Of a DNA stretch of 64,000 nucleotides, positions 8,722 to 18,249 are shown piece after piece. A program made the position numbers and the translations under genes. The stretch lies in the NCBI RefSeq assembly GCF_008329585.1, contig NZ_NPKP01000002.1, positions 124,001 to 188,000 on the forward strand, written 5' to 3'. Under the pieces are notes generated by a model. The model had not been told where the DNA came from. It saw only the letters and a program-made list of their open reading frames with translations, and ran no database searches. Within the stretch, counting starts at the first letter, position 1. Each line of letters starts with the position of its first letter. The DNA is from Mycolicibacterium sp. P9-22 (GTDB lineage: Bacteria; Actinomycetota; Actinomycetes; Mycobacteriales; Mycobacteriaceae).

Positions 8722-10224
8722 ATGCGAAATCGGCTGACCAGAACGGTCGGCGTCATTGCCGCAGTGGCGGTGGTGGTGTCCACTGGCGTGGCCTGGAGCA
8801 CCGTGCGGTCGTTCGAGGACGGCATCAACCACGTCAATTCCGCCGCGCTCGGCGGGGGCGGCGAGGACGGCGCGATCGACATCTTGCTGGTCGGCGTCGA
8901 CAGCCGCACCGATGCACACGGAAACCCGCTGTCGGCCGAGGAATTGGCGGCCCTGCGGGTCGGCGACGATGTCGCGACCAACACCGACACCATCATCTTG
9001 GTGCGTATCCCGAACAACGGGAAGTCGGCCACCGCCATCTCCATCCCGCGCGACACCTACGTGGAACTGCCGGATGACCAGGGAAAGATGAAGATCAACG
9101 GCGTCTACGGCGACGCCAAGCTGGCCACCATGAAGCAGCTCATCGAGGTCGAGGGCATGGACCCGCTCGCGGGCGAGAAGCAGGGTATCGAGGCGGGCCG
9201 CGAGGCGCTGATCGAAACCGTCGCGCATCTGACCGGCGTCACCGTCGACCACTACGCCGAGATCGGGCTGCTGGGCTTCAGTTTGATCACCGACGCGCTC
9301 GGCGGCGTCGATGTCTGTCTGAAAAACCCGGTCTACGAACCGCTTTCCGGCGCCGACTTCCCGGCCGGCTGGCAGAAGCTGGACGGACCGCGGGCGTTGA
9401 GTTTCGTCCGGCAGCGCCACGACCTGCCGCGTGGCGATCTGGACCGGGTCACCCGCCAACAGGCGGTGATGGCATCGCTTGCCCATCAGGTGATCTCCGG
9501 TAAGACGCTGTCCAGCCCGGCCACGCTGGGCCGGTTGCAGACGGCCGTGCAGCGCTCGGTGGTGCTCTCCGAAGGCTGGGACGTCATGGATTTCGTCAAG
9601 CAGCTCCAGGAGATCGCGGCCGGTTCGGTGGCCTTCGCCACCATTCCGATCCTGCGTGAGGACGGCTGGAGCGATGACGGCATGCAGTCCGTGGTGCGCA
9701 TCGACCCGGACAGCGTCCGGGAATGGGTGAGCGGTCTGCTCGACGAACAGGAGCAGGGCAACACCGAGAAGGTGGCCTACTCCCCCGACAAGACGACCGT
9801 CGACGTGGTCAACGACACCGATATCGGCGGTCTGGCCGCCGCGGTCTCCGAGGTGCTCACCGGCGGCGGCTTCACCCCCGGTGCCGTCGGCAACCACGAG
9901 GGTGCCGGGGTGGCCAACAGCCAGGTGCGCGCCCCCAGCGTGGATGACCTTGGCGCGCAAGCTGTCTCGAAGAACCTCGGCAACCTGCCCGTCATCGAGG
10001 ATCCGTCGATGACACCCGGCACCGTGCAGGTCGTGCTCTCCGACGATTACACGGGCCCGGGTTCGGGCCTGGAGGGCACCACGCCGTCGGCCGATTCGGC
10101 GTCCACCGAGTGGTACCAGGGTTATGAGGGCGACGAACTGATCTCCCCGACCGAGGACGCACCCCCGCCGCCGCCGTCGCCGATCATCACCGCAGGCTCC
10201 GACGACCCGCAATGCGTGAACTGA
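8722..10224 (+). CDS. lcp1: LytR-CpsA-Psr family protein, probable arabinogalactan-peptidoglycan ligase
   Basis: 500 residues. One N-terminal membrane helix (residues about 6-25) is followed by an external LCP domain: ILLVGVDSRTD, ISIPRDTYVELP, HYAEIGLLGFSLITDALGGV and the Arg-rich LSFVRQRHDLPRGDLDRVTR, residues that bind polyprenyl pyrophosphate. A C-terminal LytR_C domain covers roughly 350-450. Proteins of this type transfer arabinogalactan from its decaprenyl carrier to muramic acid of peptidoglycan. The orthologue is Rv3267, next to rmlD as here. It is transcribed away from the glycosidase. Confidence 0.88.
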   Translation: MRNRLTRTVGVIAAVAVVVSTGVAWSTVRSFEDGINHVNSAALGGGGEDGAIDILLVGVDSRTDAHGNPLSAEELAALRVGDDVATNTDTIILVRIPNNGKSATAISIPRDTYVELPDDQGKMKINGVYGDAKLATMKQLIEVEGMDPLAGEKQGIEAGREALIETVAHLTGVTVDHYAEIGLLGFSLITDALGGVDVCLKNPVYEPLSGADFPAGWQKLDGPRALSFVRQRHDLPRGDLDRVTRQQAVMASLAHQVISGKTLSSPATLGRLQTAVQRSVVLSEGWDVMDFVKQLQEIAAGSVAFATIPILREDGWSDDGMQSVVRIDPDSVREWVSGLLDEQEQGNTEKVAYSPDKTTVDVVNDTDIGGLAAAVSEVLTGGGFTPGAVGNHEGAGVANSQVRAPSVDDLGAQAVSKNLGNLPVIEDPSMTPGTVQVVLSDDYTGPGSGLEGTTPSADSASTEWYQGYEGDELISPTEDAPPPPPSPIITAGSDDPQCVN

Positions 10225-10225
10225 C

Positions 10226-10936
10226 ATGACGACCGTCAGCGCGGCACTGCTGGACCCGTTGCTGAAACGGGACCCGGTCGGCCCACGGATCACCTACTAC
10301 GACGACGCGACCGGCGAGCGCATCGAGGTGTCCGCCGTGACGCTGGCCAACTGGGCCGCCAAGACCGCGAATCTGCTGCGCGACGAGCTGGGCGCCGGCC
10401 CGGGCAGCCGGGTCGCGGTGCTGCTGCCCGCCCACTGGCAGACAGCCGCCGTGCTGCTGGGTGCGTGGTGGATCGGTGCCGAGGTGGTGTTCGGCCGCCC
10501 CGACCCCGCCGATATCGCGCTGTGCACCGCCGACCGCCTGGATGAGGCCGACGCGGCGGCCGGTATGGGTGAGGTGGTGGCGTTGTCGCTGGACCCGTTC
10601 GGTAAACCGGTGCCCGATCTGCCGATAGGGGTGACCGATTACGCGACGTCGGTCCGCGTGCACGGCGACCAGATCGTCCCGGAGCGGGCACCCGGCGCGG
10701 CGCTGAACGGCCGGTCGGCCGCCGAACTGCTGGCGCTGGCCGCCGATTCGGCAAGCGAGCAAGCCCTGACCGACTCCGACCGGGTGCTCTCCACCGCGCC
10801 CTGGGACACCGACGACGACCTGATCCGGAACTTCCTCGCCGTCCTGTCGGCCGGCGCGTCGCTGGTCCAGGTCACCAACGCCGATCCGGCGGTGCTGGAC
10901 CGGCGGTGCGAGATGGAGAAAGTGACCCGGAGGTAA
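10226..10936 (+). CDS. TIGR03089-family protein (AMP-binding-enzyme-like)
   Basis: 236 residues starting one base after the lcp1 stop. It resembles the N-terminal third of acyl-CoA synthetases (VTLANWAAKTANLLRDELG, VAVLLPAHWQTAAVLLGAWWIG), but it lacks the Thr/Ser-rich phosphate loop and the C-terminal domain, so adenylation activity is doubtful. The family is restricted to actinobacteria, is found beside lcp genes (Rv3268 in M. tuberculosis) and has no known function. Confidence 0.8.
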   Translation: MTTVSAALLDPLLKRDPVGPRITYYDDATGERIEVSAVTLANWAAKTANLLRDELGAGPGSRVAVLLPAHWQTAAVLLGAWWIGAEVVFGRPDPADIALCTADRLDEADAAAGMGEVVALSLDPFGKPVPDLPIGVTDYATSVRVHGDQIVPERAPGAALNGRSAAELLALAADSASEQALTDSDRVLSTAPWDTDDDLIRNFLAVLSAGASLVQVTNADPAVLDRRCEMEKVTRR

Positions 10937-11040
10937 TTCCTCCCGCCGGCGGCAATATGAAATACCCTGGGCGTCAATATCTCCTCGCATAGGCCAGACG
11001 GCCTTCGATGAGTACCCTGTGACAGGTGGGAAGCAACGCG

Positions 11041-11826
11041 ATGAAATTCGCTGCATATCGGCACTTGGGCCATCGACGTGTGCAGGGCTATACGGAGTCG
11101 TCGGCCATAGGGTTGCTACACGCCGTCGATCGGTATCAGCGCGAGGCCGGGATCAACGGTCCCGTCGCCGAGATCGGCGTGCATCACGGCCAGTTGTTCA
11201 TTGCGATGAAGCTGTTGCAGCAACCGGGTGAAGCCGCCATCGCGATCGACCTGTTCGAGGACCAGGAGTCCAATATCGACAAGTCGGGCCAGGGTGACCG
11301 GGACCGCTTCCTGCATCACCTCGACCAGTGGGCCGACCGCACCGGACTGGTCATCCATCAGGGCGACTCGACCGCGATCGTGCCCGGCGATATCGCCGCC
11401 ATGTCGAACGTGCGGATCTTCTCCGTCGACGGCGGACACACCCAGGAAATCGTGCTCAGCGATATGCGACTGGCCGAGAAGAGCCTCGTCGACGGCGGCG
11501 TCGTGATCGCCGACGATGTGTTCAACCAGCAGTGGCCCGGCGTATGCGTGGGCACCGTGCACTACCTGGAGCAGGGCGGCGCGCTGGTGCCGTTCTACAT
11601 CGGCTACAACAAGGTGCTGTTCACTACGCCCGAGCACGCCGAGAGTTACCGCCGCACACTGGATGCCGCCTACGCCGACCGCACCATGACGGCAGTCTTC
11701 GAATCGAACTTCGTGGGGCGCCCCGTCAGCGTCCTGGTGCCGGTACCCAAGCACCCGGTGCACATCGCGCGGCGCAGTGAGACGGTCCGCAACACGTACC
11801 AGAAGGTCGCCAAGCTGCTCAAGTAG
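11041..11826 (+). CDS. Class I SAM-dependent methyltransferase (Methyltransf_24/TylF-like)
   Basis: 261 residues from ATG 11041 (an in-frame GTG at 11026 is possible). The SAM-binding region is PVAEIGVHHGQLFIAMKLL, followed by IAIDLFEDQ and the acidic VDGGHTQEIVLSDMRLAEKSLVDGGVVIADD typical of sugar or macrolide O-methyltransferases. It may methylate a surface sugar. It is not in the M. tuberculosis order and seems to be a single-gene insertion, ended by the strong hairpin immediately downstream. Confidence 0.78.
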   Translation: MKFAAYRHLGHRRVQGYTESSAIGLLHAVDRYQREAGINGPVAEIGVHHGQLFIAMKLLQQPGEAAIAIDLFEDQESNIDKSGQGDRDRFLHHLDQWADRTGLVIHQGDSTAIVPGDIAAMSNVRIFSVDGGHTQEIVLSDMRLAEKSLVDGGVVIADDVFNQQWPGVCVGTVHYLEQGGALVPFYIGYNKVLFTTPEHAESYRRTLDAAYADRTMTAVFESNFVGRPVSVLVPVPKHPVHIARRSETVRNTYQKVAKLLK

Positions 11827-11830
11827 CCAA

Positions 11831-11888
11831 CGAGCAGTCACAAATGGCCCCAATCCGCTTAGGAATTGGGGCCATTTGTGACTGCTCG
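11831..11888. terminator. Perfect 24-bp inverted repeat, bidirectional terminator
   Basis: Arms 11831-11854 and 11865-11888 are exact reverse complements around a 10-base loop. The hairpin lies between the convergent methyltransferase (+) and fadE25 (-), 4 nt after one stop and 12 nt after the other. There is no T-run, as is usual for mycobacterial terminators. Confidence 0.85.
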
Positions 11889-11900
11889 CGCAGGATCAGC

Positions 11901-13061
<1,161 letters not shown>

Positions 13062-13097
13062 CTGGATCTCCTCGCTACTCACCGGTAACTTTAGCGG

Positions 13098-13625
13098 TTA
13101 ATCCGGGCCGCCCAGTAGCCGGTCCCGCAGTGCGGCGTCCTTTGCCAGCACCATCTTCTCCAGGTCCGCCTGGAAGGCCTCGATCCGGGCCCGCAGCGCG
13201 GGATCGAACGCGCCGAGGATCCGCACCGCGAGCAGGCCGGCATTGCGGGCCCCGCCGATGGACACCGTCGCCACCGGCACCCCGGCCGGCATCTGCACGA
13301 TGGACAGCAGCGAATCCAGGCCGTCGAGCCGGGCCAGCGGAACCGGCACCCCGATCACCGGCAGCGGGGTCGCGGCGGCGACCATGCCGGGCAGATGCGC
13401 CGCCCCGCCCGCACCGGCGATGATCACCTGGATCCCGCGGCCCGCGGCGCGCTGGGCGTAATCGAGCATCCGGGCCGGCGTGCGGTGGGCCGAGACGACA
13501 CCGATCTCGAACGGGATCTCGAACTCGGCCAGCGCGGTGACGGCGTCCTCCATCACCGACCAGTCACTGTCGCTACCCATGATGACCCCCACCCGCGGGC
13601 CCGCAGAGTTATGTGCTTCGGTCAT
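13098..13625 (-). CDS. purE: N5-carboxyaminoimidazole ribonucleotide mutase
   Basis: 175 residues with [16 protein letters not shown] and [13 protein letters not shown], the PurE class I signature including the catalytic His. It converts N5-CAIR to CAIR in purine synthesis, using the product of PurK. The ATG lies one base after the purK stop, so the two are co-translated. It matches Rv3275c. Confidence 0.95.
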   Translation of the reverse strand: MTEAHNSAGPRVGVIMGSDSDWSVMEDAVTALAEFEIPFEIGVVSAHRTPARMLDYAQRAAGRGIQVIIAGAGGAAHLPGMVAAATPLPVIGVPVPLARLDGLDSLLSIVQMPAGVPVATVSIGGARNAGLLAVRILGAFDPALRARIEAFQADLEKMVLAKDAALRDRLLGGPD

Positions 13626-13626
13626 G

Positions 13627-14850
13627 TCAGTGTCCGTCCCATCCGTCGGTCCACTGCGCGTGCGACAGCCAGTGTGCTGCGCGTTGCGCCCGTTCCCTCA
13701 GTGCTCCAACGTATTCCGGGTCATCGGGGGATCCGCCGGGCGCGCCCACCAGATTCACGTGCCCGATCTTGCGGCCCGGCCGCTCCCCCTTGCCGTACAG
13801 GTGCACCTTCGCGTCGGGCATCCGCCCGCACAGATGGTGCACCCGCTCATCCATCGACATCTGCGGCGTCTCGGCGGCACCCAGCACATTGCCCATCACG
13901 GTGACCGGCGCCAGCGCCGCGGTATCGCCGAGCGGATAGTCCAGCACCGCCCGCAGGTGCTGTTCGAACTGACTGGTGCGGGCGCCGTCCATGCTCCAGT
14001 GCCCCGAGTTGTGCGGGCGCATCGCGAGCTCGTTGACCAGGATCTCGCCGGTCTCGGTTTCGAACAGTTCGACGGCCAGCACGCCGACGACACCGAGCTC
14101 GGCGGCCAGCCGCAGGCCCAGCGCCTCTGCGCCCGCCGCGATCTCGGAGGGCAGCCCCGGAGCCGGTGCGATGACCTCCACGCAGATCCCGTCGCGCTGC
14201 ACGGTCTGCACCACCGGCCAGGCCGCGCCCTGCCCGAACGGGGACCGTGCCACCAGCGCGGAGAGCTCGCGGCGCCACGCCACCCGCTCTTCCAGCATGA
14301 CCTCGACACCGTCGGCCAGATACCCGGCCACCGCCTCCCTGGCATGGGCCAGATCCCGGGCGAGCACCACCCCGCGGCCGTCGTAGCCGCCGCGCACCGT
14401 CTTGACCACCACCGGCCGGGAGATTCGCTGGGCGAAGGCATCGACATCGTCGACGGTCCGGACCGCCGAGAACGCCGGGATGGGCGCGCCCAGGGCCTCG
14501 AGGCGACGACGCATCACCAGCTTGTCCTGGGCGTGGATCAGCGCCTCCGGCGGCGGTGCCACCGTCACGCCCTCGGCGACGAGGCGCTCCAGATGCTCGG
14601 TCGGCACATGCTCATGGTCGAAGGTCAGCGCGGCGACCCCCTGCGCGGCGCGCCGCAGCGCGTCCAGGTCGGTATGGGCACCGATCACCACATCGGGTGT
14701 GACCTGTGCCGCAGGTTCGTCCGGCCCGGCGGCCAGCACCCGCAGCGTCTGCCCCAGCGCGATGGCGGCCTGATGGGTCATGCGGGCGAGCTGGCCGCCG
14801 CCGATCATCGCGACGGTAGGCGCTCGGGAATCACTGGGCGTTCGGGGCAC
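13627..14850 (-). CDS. purK: N5-carboxyaminoimidazole ribonucleotide synthase
   Basis: About 407 residues from GTG 14848-14850. The start is uncertain: the frame stays open to 14925, but residues matching the family begin at [15 protein letters not shown]-grasp motifs follow ([45 protein letters not shown]). It carboxylates AIR with ATP and bicarbonate. It is paired with purE as in Rv3276c-Rv3275c. Confidence 0.92.
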   Translation of the reverse strand: MPRTPSDSRAPTVAMIGGGQLARMTHQAAIALGQTLRVLAAGPDEPAAQVTPDVVIGAHTDLDALRRAAQGVAALTFDHEHVPTEHLERLVAEGVTVAPPPEALIHAQDKLVMRRRLEALGAPIPAFSAVRTVDDVDAFAQRISRPVVVKTVRGGYDGRGVVLARDLAHAREAVAGYLADGVEVMLEERVAWRRELSALVARSPFGQGAAWPVVQTVQRDGICVEVIAPAPGLPSEIAAGAEALGLRLAAELGVVGVLAVELFETETGEILVNELAMRPHNSGHWSMDGARTSQFEQHLRAVLDYPLGDTAALAPVTVMGNVLGAAETPQMSMDERVHHLCGRMPDAKVHLYGKGERPGRKIGHVNLVGAPGGSPDDPEYVGALRERAQRAAHWLSHAQWTDGWDGH

Positions 14851-14958
14851 GGCACATATGGTGTCATGTCCCGCCCGACCTCCATGCGGGACGACCGGTA
14901 CCGGCGGTGACCTGCACAGGTTCACGTTGGGCAGGGAGTTTCCGTAGACTCGTTCCTC

Positions 14959-15660
14959 GTGTCCTTCGCTGATGCCACGATTGCGCGGCTACCCCGCCCG
15001 ATCCGGCCCTTCGCCGAGCGGCACCATGAGCTCATCAAGTTCGCGCTCGTCGGCGCGACGACTTTCGTCATCGACTCGGCGATCTTCTACACGCTCAAGC
15101 TGACCATCCTCGAGCCCAAGCCGGTGACGGCCAAGATCATCGCCGGCATCGTCGCGGTCATCGCGTCCTACATTCTCAACCGGGAATGGAGCTTCAAGGA
15201 CCGCGGCGGCCGCGAACGCCACCACGAGGCCCTGCTGTTCTTCGGGGTCAGCGGCGTCGGCGTGGTGCTGGCCATGGCCCCGCTGTACTTCTCCAGCTAT
15301 GTGCTGGGCCTACGGGTTCCCGAGGTGTCGCTGACGGTGGAGAACATCGCCGACTTCATCTCCGCCTACATCATCGGCAACCTGCTGCAGATGGCCTTCC
15401 GGTTCTGGGCGTTCCGCCGCTGGGTGTTCCCCGACGAGCACGCACGCAACCCGGAGAAGGCGCTGGAGTCCACGCTCACCGCCGGCGGTATCGCTGAGGC
15501 CTTCGAGGACCATGCCGAGCATCATCTCGGCCAGAGCGCCGGGCTGGGCTTCGAACAGAACGCCGGCGGCGAGAACACGGTCACCCCGCTACGGCGGCGG
15601 GTCCGCGACACCGATCAGCTCGGCGATTCCTCGGAATCGAGGGTGTCGAAGACTTCGTGA
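14959..15660 (+). CDS. GtrA-like membrane protein
   Basis: 233 residues with four membrane helices within residues 25-160 and the GtrA motifs LIKFALVGATTFVIDSAIFY and YILNREWSFKD. GtrA proteins are thought to help flip polyprenyl-linked sugars for wall or O-antigen glycosylation. The hydrophilic C-terminal 75 residues overlap the convergent PH-domain gene by 46 bp. The orthologue is Rv3277. Confidence 0.85.
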   Translation: MSFADATIARLPRPIRPFAERHHELIKFALVGATTFVIDSAIFYTLKLTILEPKPVTAKIIAGIVAVIASYILNREWSFKDRGGRERHHEALLFFGVSGVGVVLAMAPLYFSSYVLGLRVPEVSLTVENIADFISAYIIGNLLQMAFRFWAFRRWVFPDEHARNPEKALESTLTAGGIAEAFEDHAEHHLGQSAGLGFEQNAGGENTVTPLRRRVRDTDQLGDSSESRVSKTS

Positions 15661-16133
15661 TAGAGCAGTGAGTGCACCTGCTCTACGCGCGGAATGTCGT
15701 AGAACTCCAGCGGGTCCTGTGACGCGGACTCGATGATCAGCGTGCCGGTGCGCAACATCCGGTCCAGCACGCCGTGCTTGAACTCGACGCTGTTGATCCG
15801 GGCCAACGGGATATCGATACCACTGCGGGTCAACAGACCGTGGCGGAACATCACCCGCCGGTCGGTGATCACGAAATGCGTTGTCCACCACGTCAGGAAC
15901 GGCCAGATGGTGAGCCAACCGACGAGCACCAGCCAGAGCGCGGCGAGGACGCCGAAGATGATCCGCTTGGCGTTCTCATCCCAGTCGGTCTGATTGACCC
16001 AGCCGGCACCGAACGCGGCCAGCGCACTGGCCAGCAGCAGCACCAGCGCGGGCGCGAGCAGCCGCTTCCAGTGCGGATGCCGGTGCAGCACCACATGCTC
16101 GTCTCTGGCCAGCACGTTCTCCGGGTAGCCCAC
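15615..16133 (-). CDS. PH-domain (bPH2) membrane protein
   Basis: 172 residues from GTG 16131-16133, the same length as Rv3278c. Two membrane helices (about residues 26-46 and 58-78) are followed by a bacterial pleckstrin-homology domain, THFVITDRRVMFRHGLLTRSGIDIPLARINSVEF. Its role is unknown. Its last 15 codons lie opposite the end of the gtrA-like gene. It starts 10 nt after birA and probably shares its transcript. Confidence 0.88.
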   Translation of the reverse strand: MGYPENVLARDEHVVLHRHPHWKRLLAPALVLLLASALAAFGAGWVNQTDWDENAKRIIFGVLAALWLVLVGWLTIWPFLTWWTTHFVITDRRVMFRHGLLTRSGIDIPLARINSVEFKHGVLDRMLRTGTLIIESASQDPLEFYDIPRVEQVHSLLYHEVFDTLDSEESPS

Positions 16134-16143
16134 GGTGTGGACT

Positions 16144-16953
16144 CTACTCAAACACCTCACCGGATAGCGGGCGCAAATGCACAATATCCGCAGCGGCGAT
16201 GACCTCGGTGCCGTCGCCGGTGTCGATGCAGAGCCGGCCCTGGTCGTCGACCGCGGTCGCGGCCCCGACGATCTCCTTGCCGCCGGGCAGCAGAGCACGG
16301 ACCGATCTGCCCAGGGTGGCGCTGCGTTCCCGATAGTCCGCCAGCAGTGCCTCGGCCTCGCCGGCCTGCCAGGCCTGGATGCGGGTGGCGAGCTCGCCCA
16401 ACAGGATCCGGGCGATCTCGGTGCGCCCGGCGCTCACCCCGAGTGCGCGCACCGAGGTGGCGTGCGGCTGGCCGATCTCCTCGGGCAGTACCTCGACATT
16501 GAGGCCGATGCCCAGCACCACGACCGGTTTGGGCGATGCGACCTCGGCGAGGATGCCGGCGATCTTGGCGCCGTCGATCAGCACGTCATTGGGCCACTTC
16601 ACACCGGCGCGGATACCGACGGCGGCCAGGGTGTCGGCGACCGCGACACCGGCCAGCAGCGGCAGCAGCCCCCAGTGTTGTTCGTCGACGCCTTCGGCCG
16701 AGATGGCCACCGAGACGATGACCAGTCCGCGCGGCACCGCGGTCCACGCGCGCCCGGCCCGGCCGCGACCGGCGCTCTGGTGCTCGGCCAACAGCACCGC
16801 CCCGGCGATATCCTCACCGGCGGCCGCCCGGCCGATCAGATCGGCGTTGGTCGATCCCGTCTCCTCGACGATGTCGAGCCGGTTCCACGGCGCGCGCAAA
16901 CCGGCGCGCAGCGCGTCGAGGTCCAGCGCCGACCGCGGCGGATCAGCAGTCAT
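16144..16953 (-). CDS. birA: Biotin--[acetyl-CoA-carboxylase] ligase
   Basis: 269 residues. SAGRGRAGRAW is the biotinyl-AMP-binding loop, and VKWPNDVLIDGAKIAGILAE carries the catalytic Lys. There is no N-terminal helix-turn-helix, so it is a ligase only (group I). It biotinylates carboxylase subunits such as AccA3 encoded about 32 kb downstream. Its ATG overlaps the end of lipase 1 by 11 nt, which ties it to the exopolysaccharide transcript here. In M. tuberculosis birA (Rv3279c) is next to accD5. Confidence 0.93.
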   Translation of the reverse strand: MTADPPRSALDLDALRAGLRAPWNRLDIVEETGSTNADLIGRAAAGEDIAGAVLLAEHQSAGRGRAGRAWTAVPRGLVIVSVAISAEGVDEQHWGLLPLLAGVAVADTLAAVGIRAGVKWPNDVLIDGAKIAGILAEVASPKPVVVLGIGLNVEVLPEEIGQPHATSVRALGVSAGRTEIARILLGELATRIQAWQAGEAEALLADYRERSATLGRSVRALLPGGKEIVGAATAVDDQGRLCIDTGDGTEVIAAADIVHLRPLSGEVFE

Positions 16954-18208
16954 TCGGCACCGGCTTATCAGCGAAACGTGTTGCCATCCAATTCAATTGG
17001 CCCGCGAGATCGACATCCCCGTGCCCCTTGTCCGGTTCGAACTGAACTGTCACCGTTCCTCCCATGGCGCATGCGCGGGCGATGGCCGCCGCCGTCCACT
17101 CCGCGTCGACCAGGGTATCCGCACCGCCGTACCAGACCGACAGCGGCGCGGACAGCGGGCGCTGAGGCAGCGCCCAATCGCGCAGCAGGCCCCGCAACCG
17201 GTCGGCCGCGGCCACCGACTGCGGCGCCACCTCTTCCTGGCGCAGATGTTCTGCGGCAGCCTGACGTTCATAGATCTGTGGGGCCTGGCACGCGGTGAGC
17301 ACCGACCAGTACTGCGCGGCCGCACCGGCCCGGAAGTCGTCACGGTTCAGGTCCGGCTCGACTCGTGCCATCGATTCCACGATGACCGGCATGGCCAGCA
17401 GCTGGTCGGAAGTGAGCGCGCCGTGCAGCGACTTGTCCACGAAACCGCTGACATCGGCGGCGGGGGCGGCCGCAACGGTCCCGAGCAGTTGCAGTTCGGG
17501 GGCGTACACCGAGGCCTGTTCGTTGGCGGCCCAGGTGGCCGCGCCGCCCTGGGAGTGGCCGAACCCCAGCCACTTGGTGGAAACCTCTGGGAATGTGTGC
17601 CGCAGTGCCCGCACGCTGTCGATCATGTTCAGGCCGGCCGTCCTGGCATCGAGGTACGGATGAATCCCCTTGGCGCCCAGACCCTGGTAATCGGGCACCG
17701 CCACCGCGAAGCCGCGCTCGATGAACGGAGTGACGAAGGCCAGCGCTCCGAGCATGGTGTCCGACCGCGATGGCGCGCAAGGATTGTCGATGCCGACAGT
17801 GCCGTGTCCGATGGCCACCACCGGCCAACCCCCCGGAGGCGGGGTCGCCTTGGGGGTGAACACCGAACCCGAGACCACCGTGGGCGCGCCGGTGTCACCG
17901 GATGTCGAGCGGTACAGCACCCGCGCGGCGCGCAGATCGCGTGCCTCCACCCGTCGGGTCACCCCGGGCATGGTGGTGGCGGTGACCAGCGAGCCGGGAC
18001 CGGCATCGGTGAGATCGGCGGTGTCGATGGCGACGGGCGGTCCCCCCGAGGACGGGAAGCTGTTCACGAACTCCAGGCCCAGCGGCACCGCGAACGGCAA
18101 TAGTGCACGGCCGAGCAGGATCTGAGCGATGACGACGAGGGTGATGGCGACGGCGACGGCGGTGCGTTTGAGCCAACGCGGCCTGTCGTTGCTCCGGGAA
18201 AGCCGCAC
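16943..18208 (-). CDS. Secretory-lipase-family (LIP) hydrolase, paralogue 1, membrane anchored
   Basis: 421 residues from GTG 18206-18208, with an N-terminal membrane anchor (residues about 14-40). It is an alpha/beta hydrolase of the LIP family (PF03583 type). It has the oxyanion segment VAIGHGT, the nucleophile elbow GHSQGG (Ser219), the Asp in YGGADTLVD and the His in DKGHGD. The triad is complete, so it should hydrolyse, or transfer, an acyl ester outside the membrane. It follows the initiating sugar transferase by 41 nt and overlaps birA. Three more paralogues lie upstream. Confidence 0.87.
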   Translation of the reverse strand: MRLSRSNDRPRWLKRTAVAVAITLVVIAQILLGRALLPFAVPLGLEFVNSFPSSGGPPVAIDTADLTDAGPGSLVTATTMPGVTRRVEARDLRAARVLYRSTSGDTGAPTVVSGSVFTPKATPPPGGWPVVAIGHGTVGIDNPCAPSRSDTMLGALAFVTPFIERGFAVAVPDYQGLGAKGIHPYLDARTAGLNMIDSVRALRHTFPEVSTKWLGFGHSQGGAATWAANEQASVYAPELQLLGTVAAAPAADVSGFVDKSLHGALTSDQLLAMPVIVESMARVEPDLNRDDFRAGAAAQYWSVLTACQAPQIYERQAAAEHLRQEEVAPQSVAAADRLRGLLRDWALPQRPLSAPLSVWYGGADTLVDAEWTAAAIARACAMGGTVTVQFEPDKGHGDVDLAGQLNWMATRFADKPVPNDC

Positions 18209-18249
18209 GTTCCTACGCTACCGGACGGTCGATGGGTGTCCGGTGGCGT

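Noticed and set aside
8512..10293. 593-codon open frame on the minus strand over lcp1
   Set aside because: It is the complement of a well-recognised LCP gene; the product is His/Arg/Gly-rich with no family motif.
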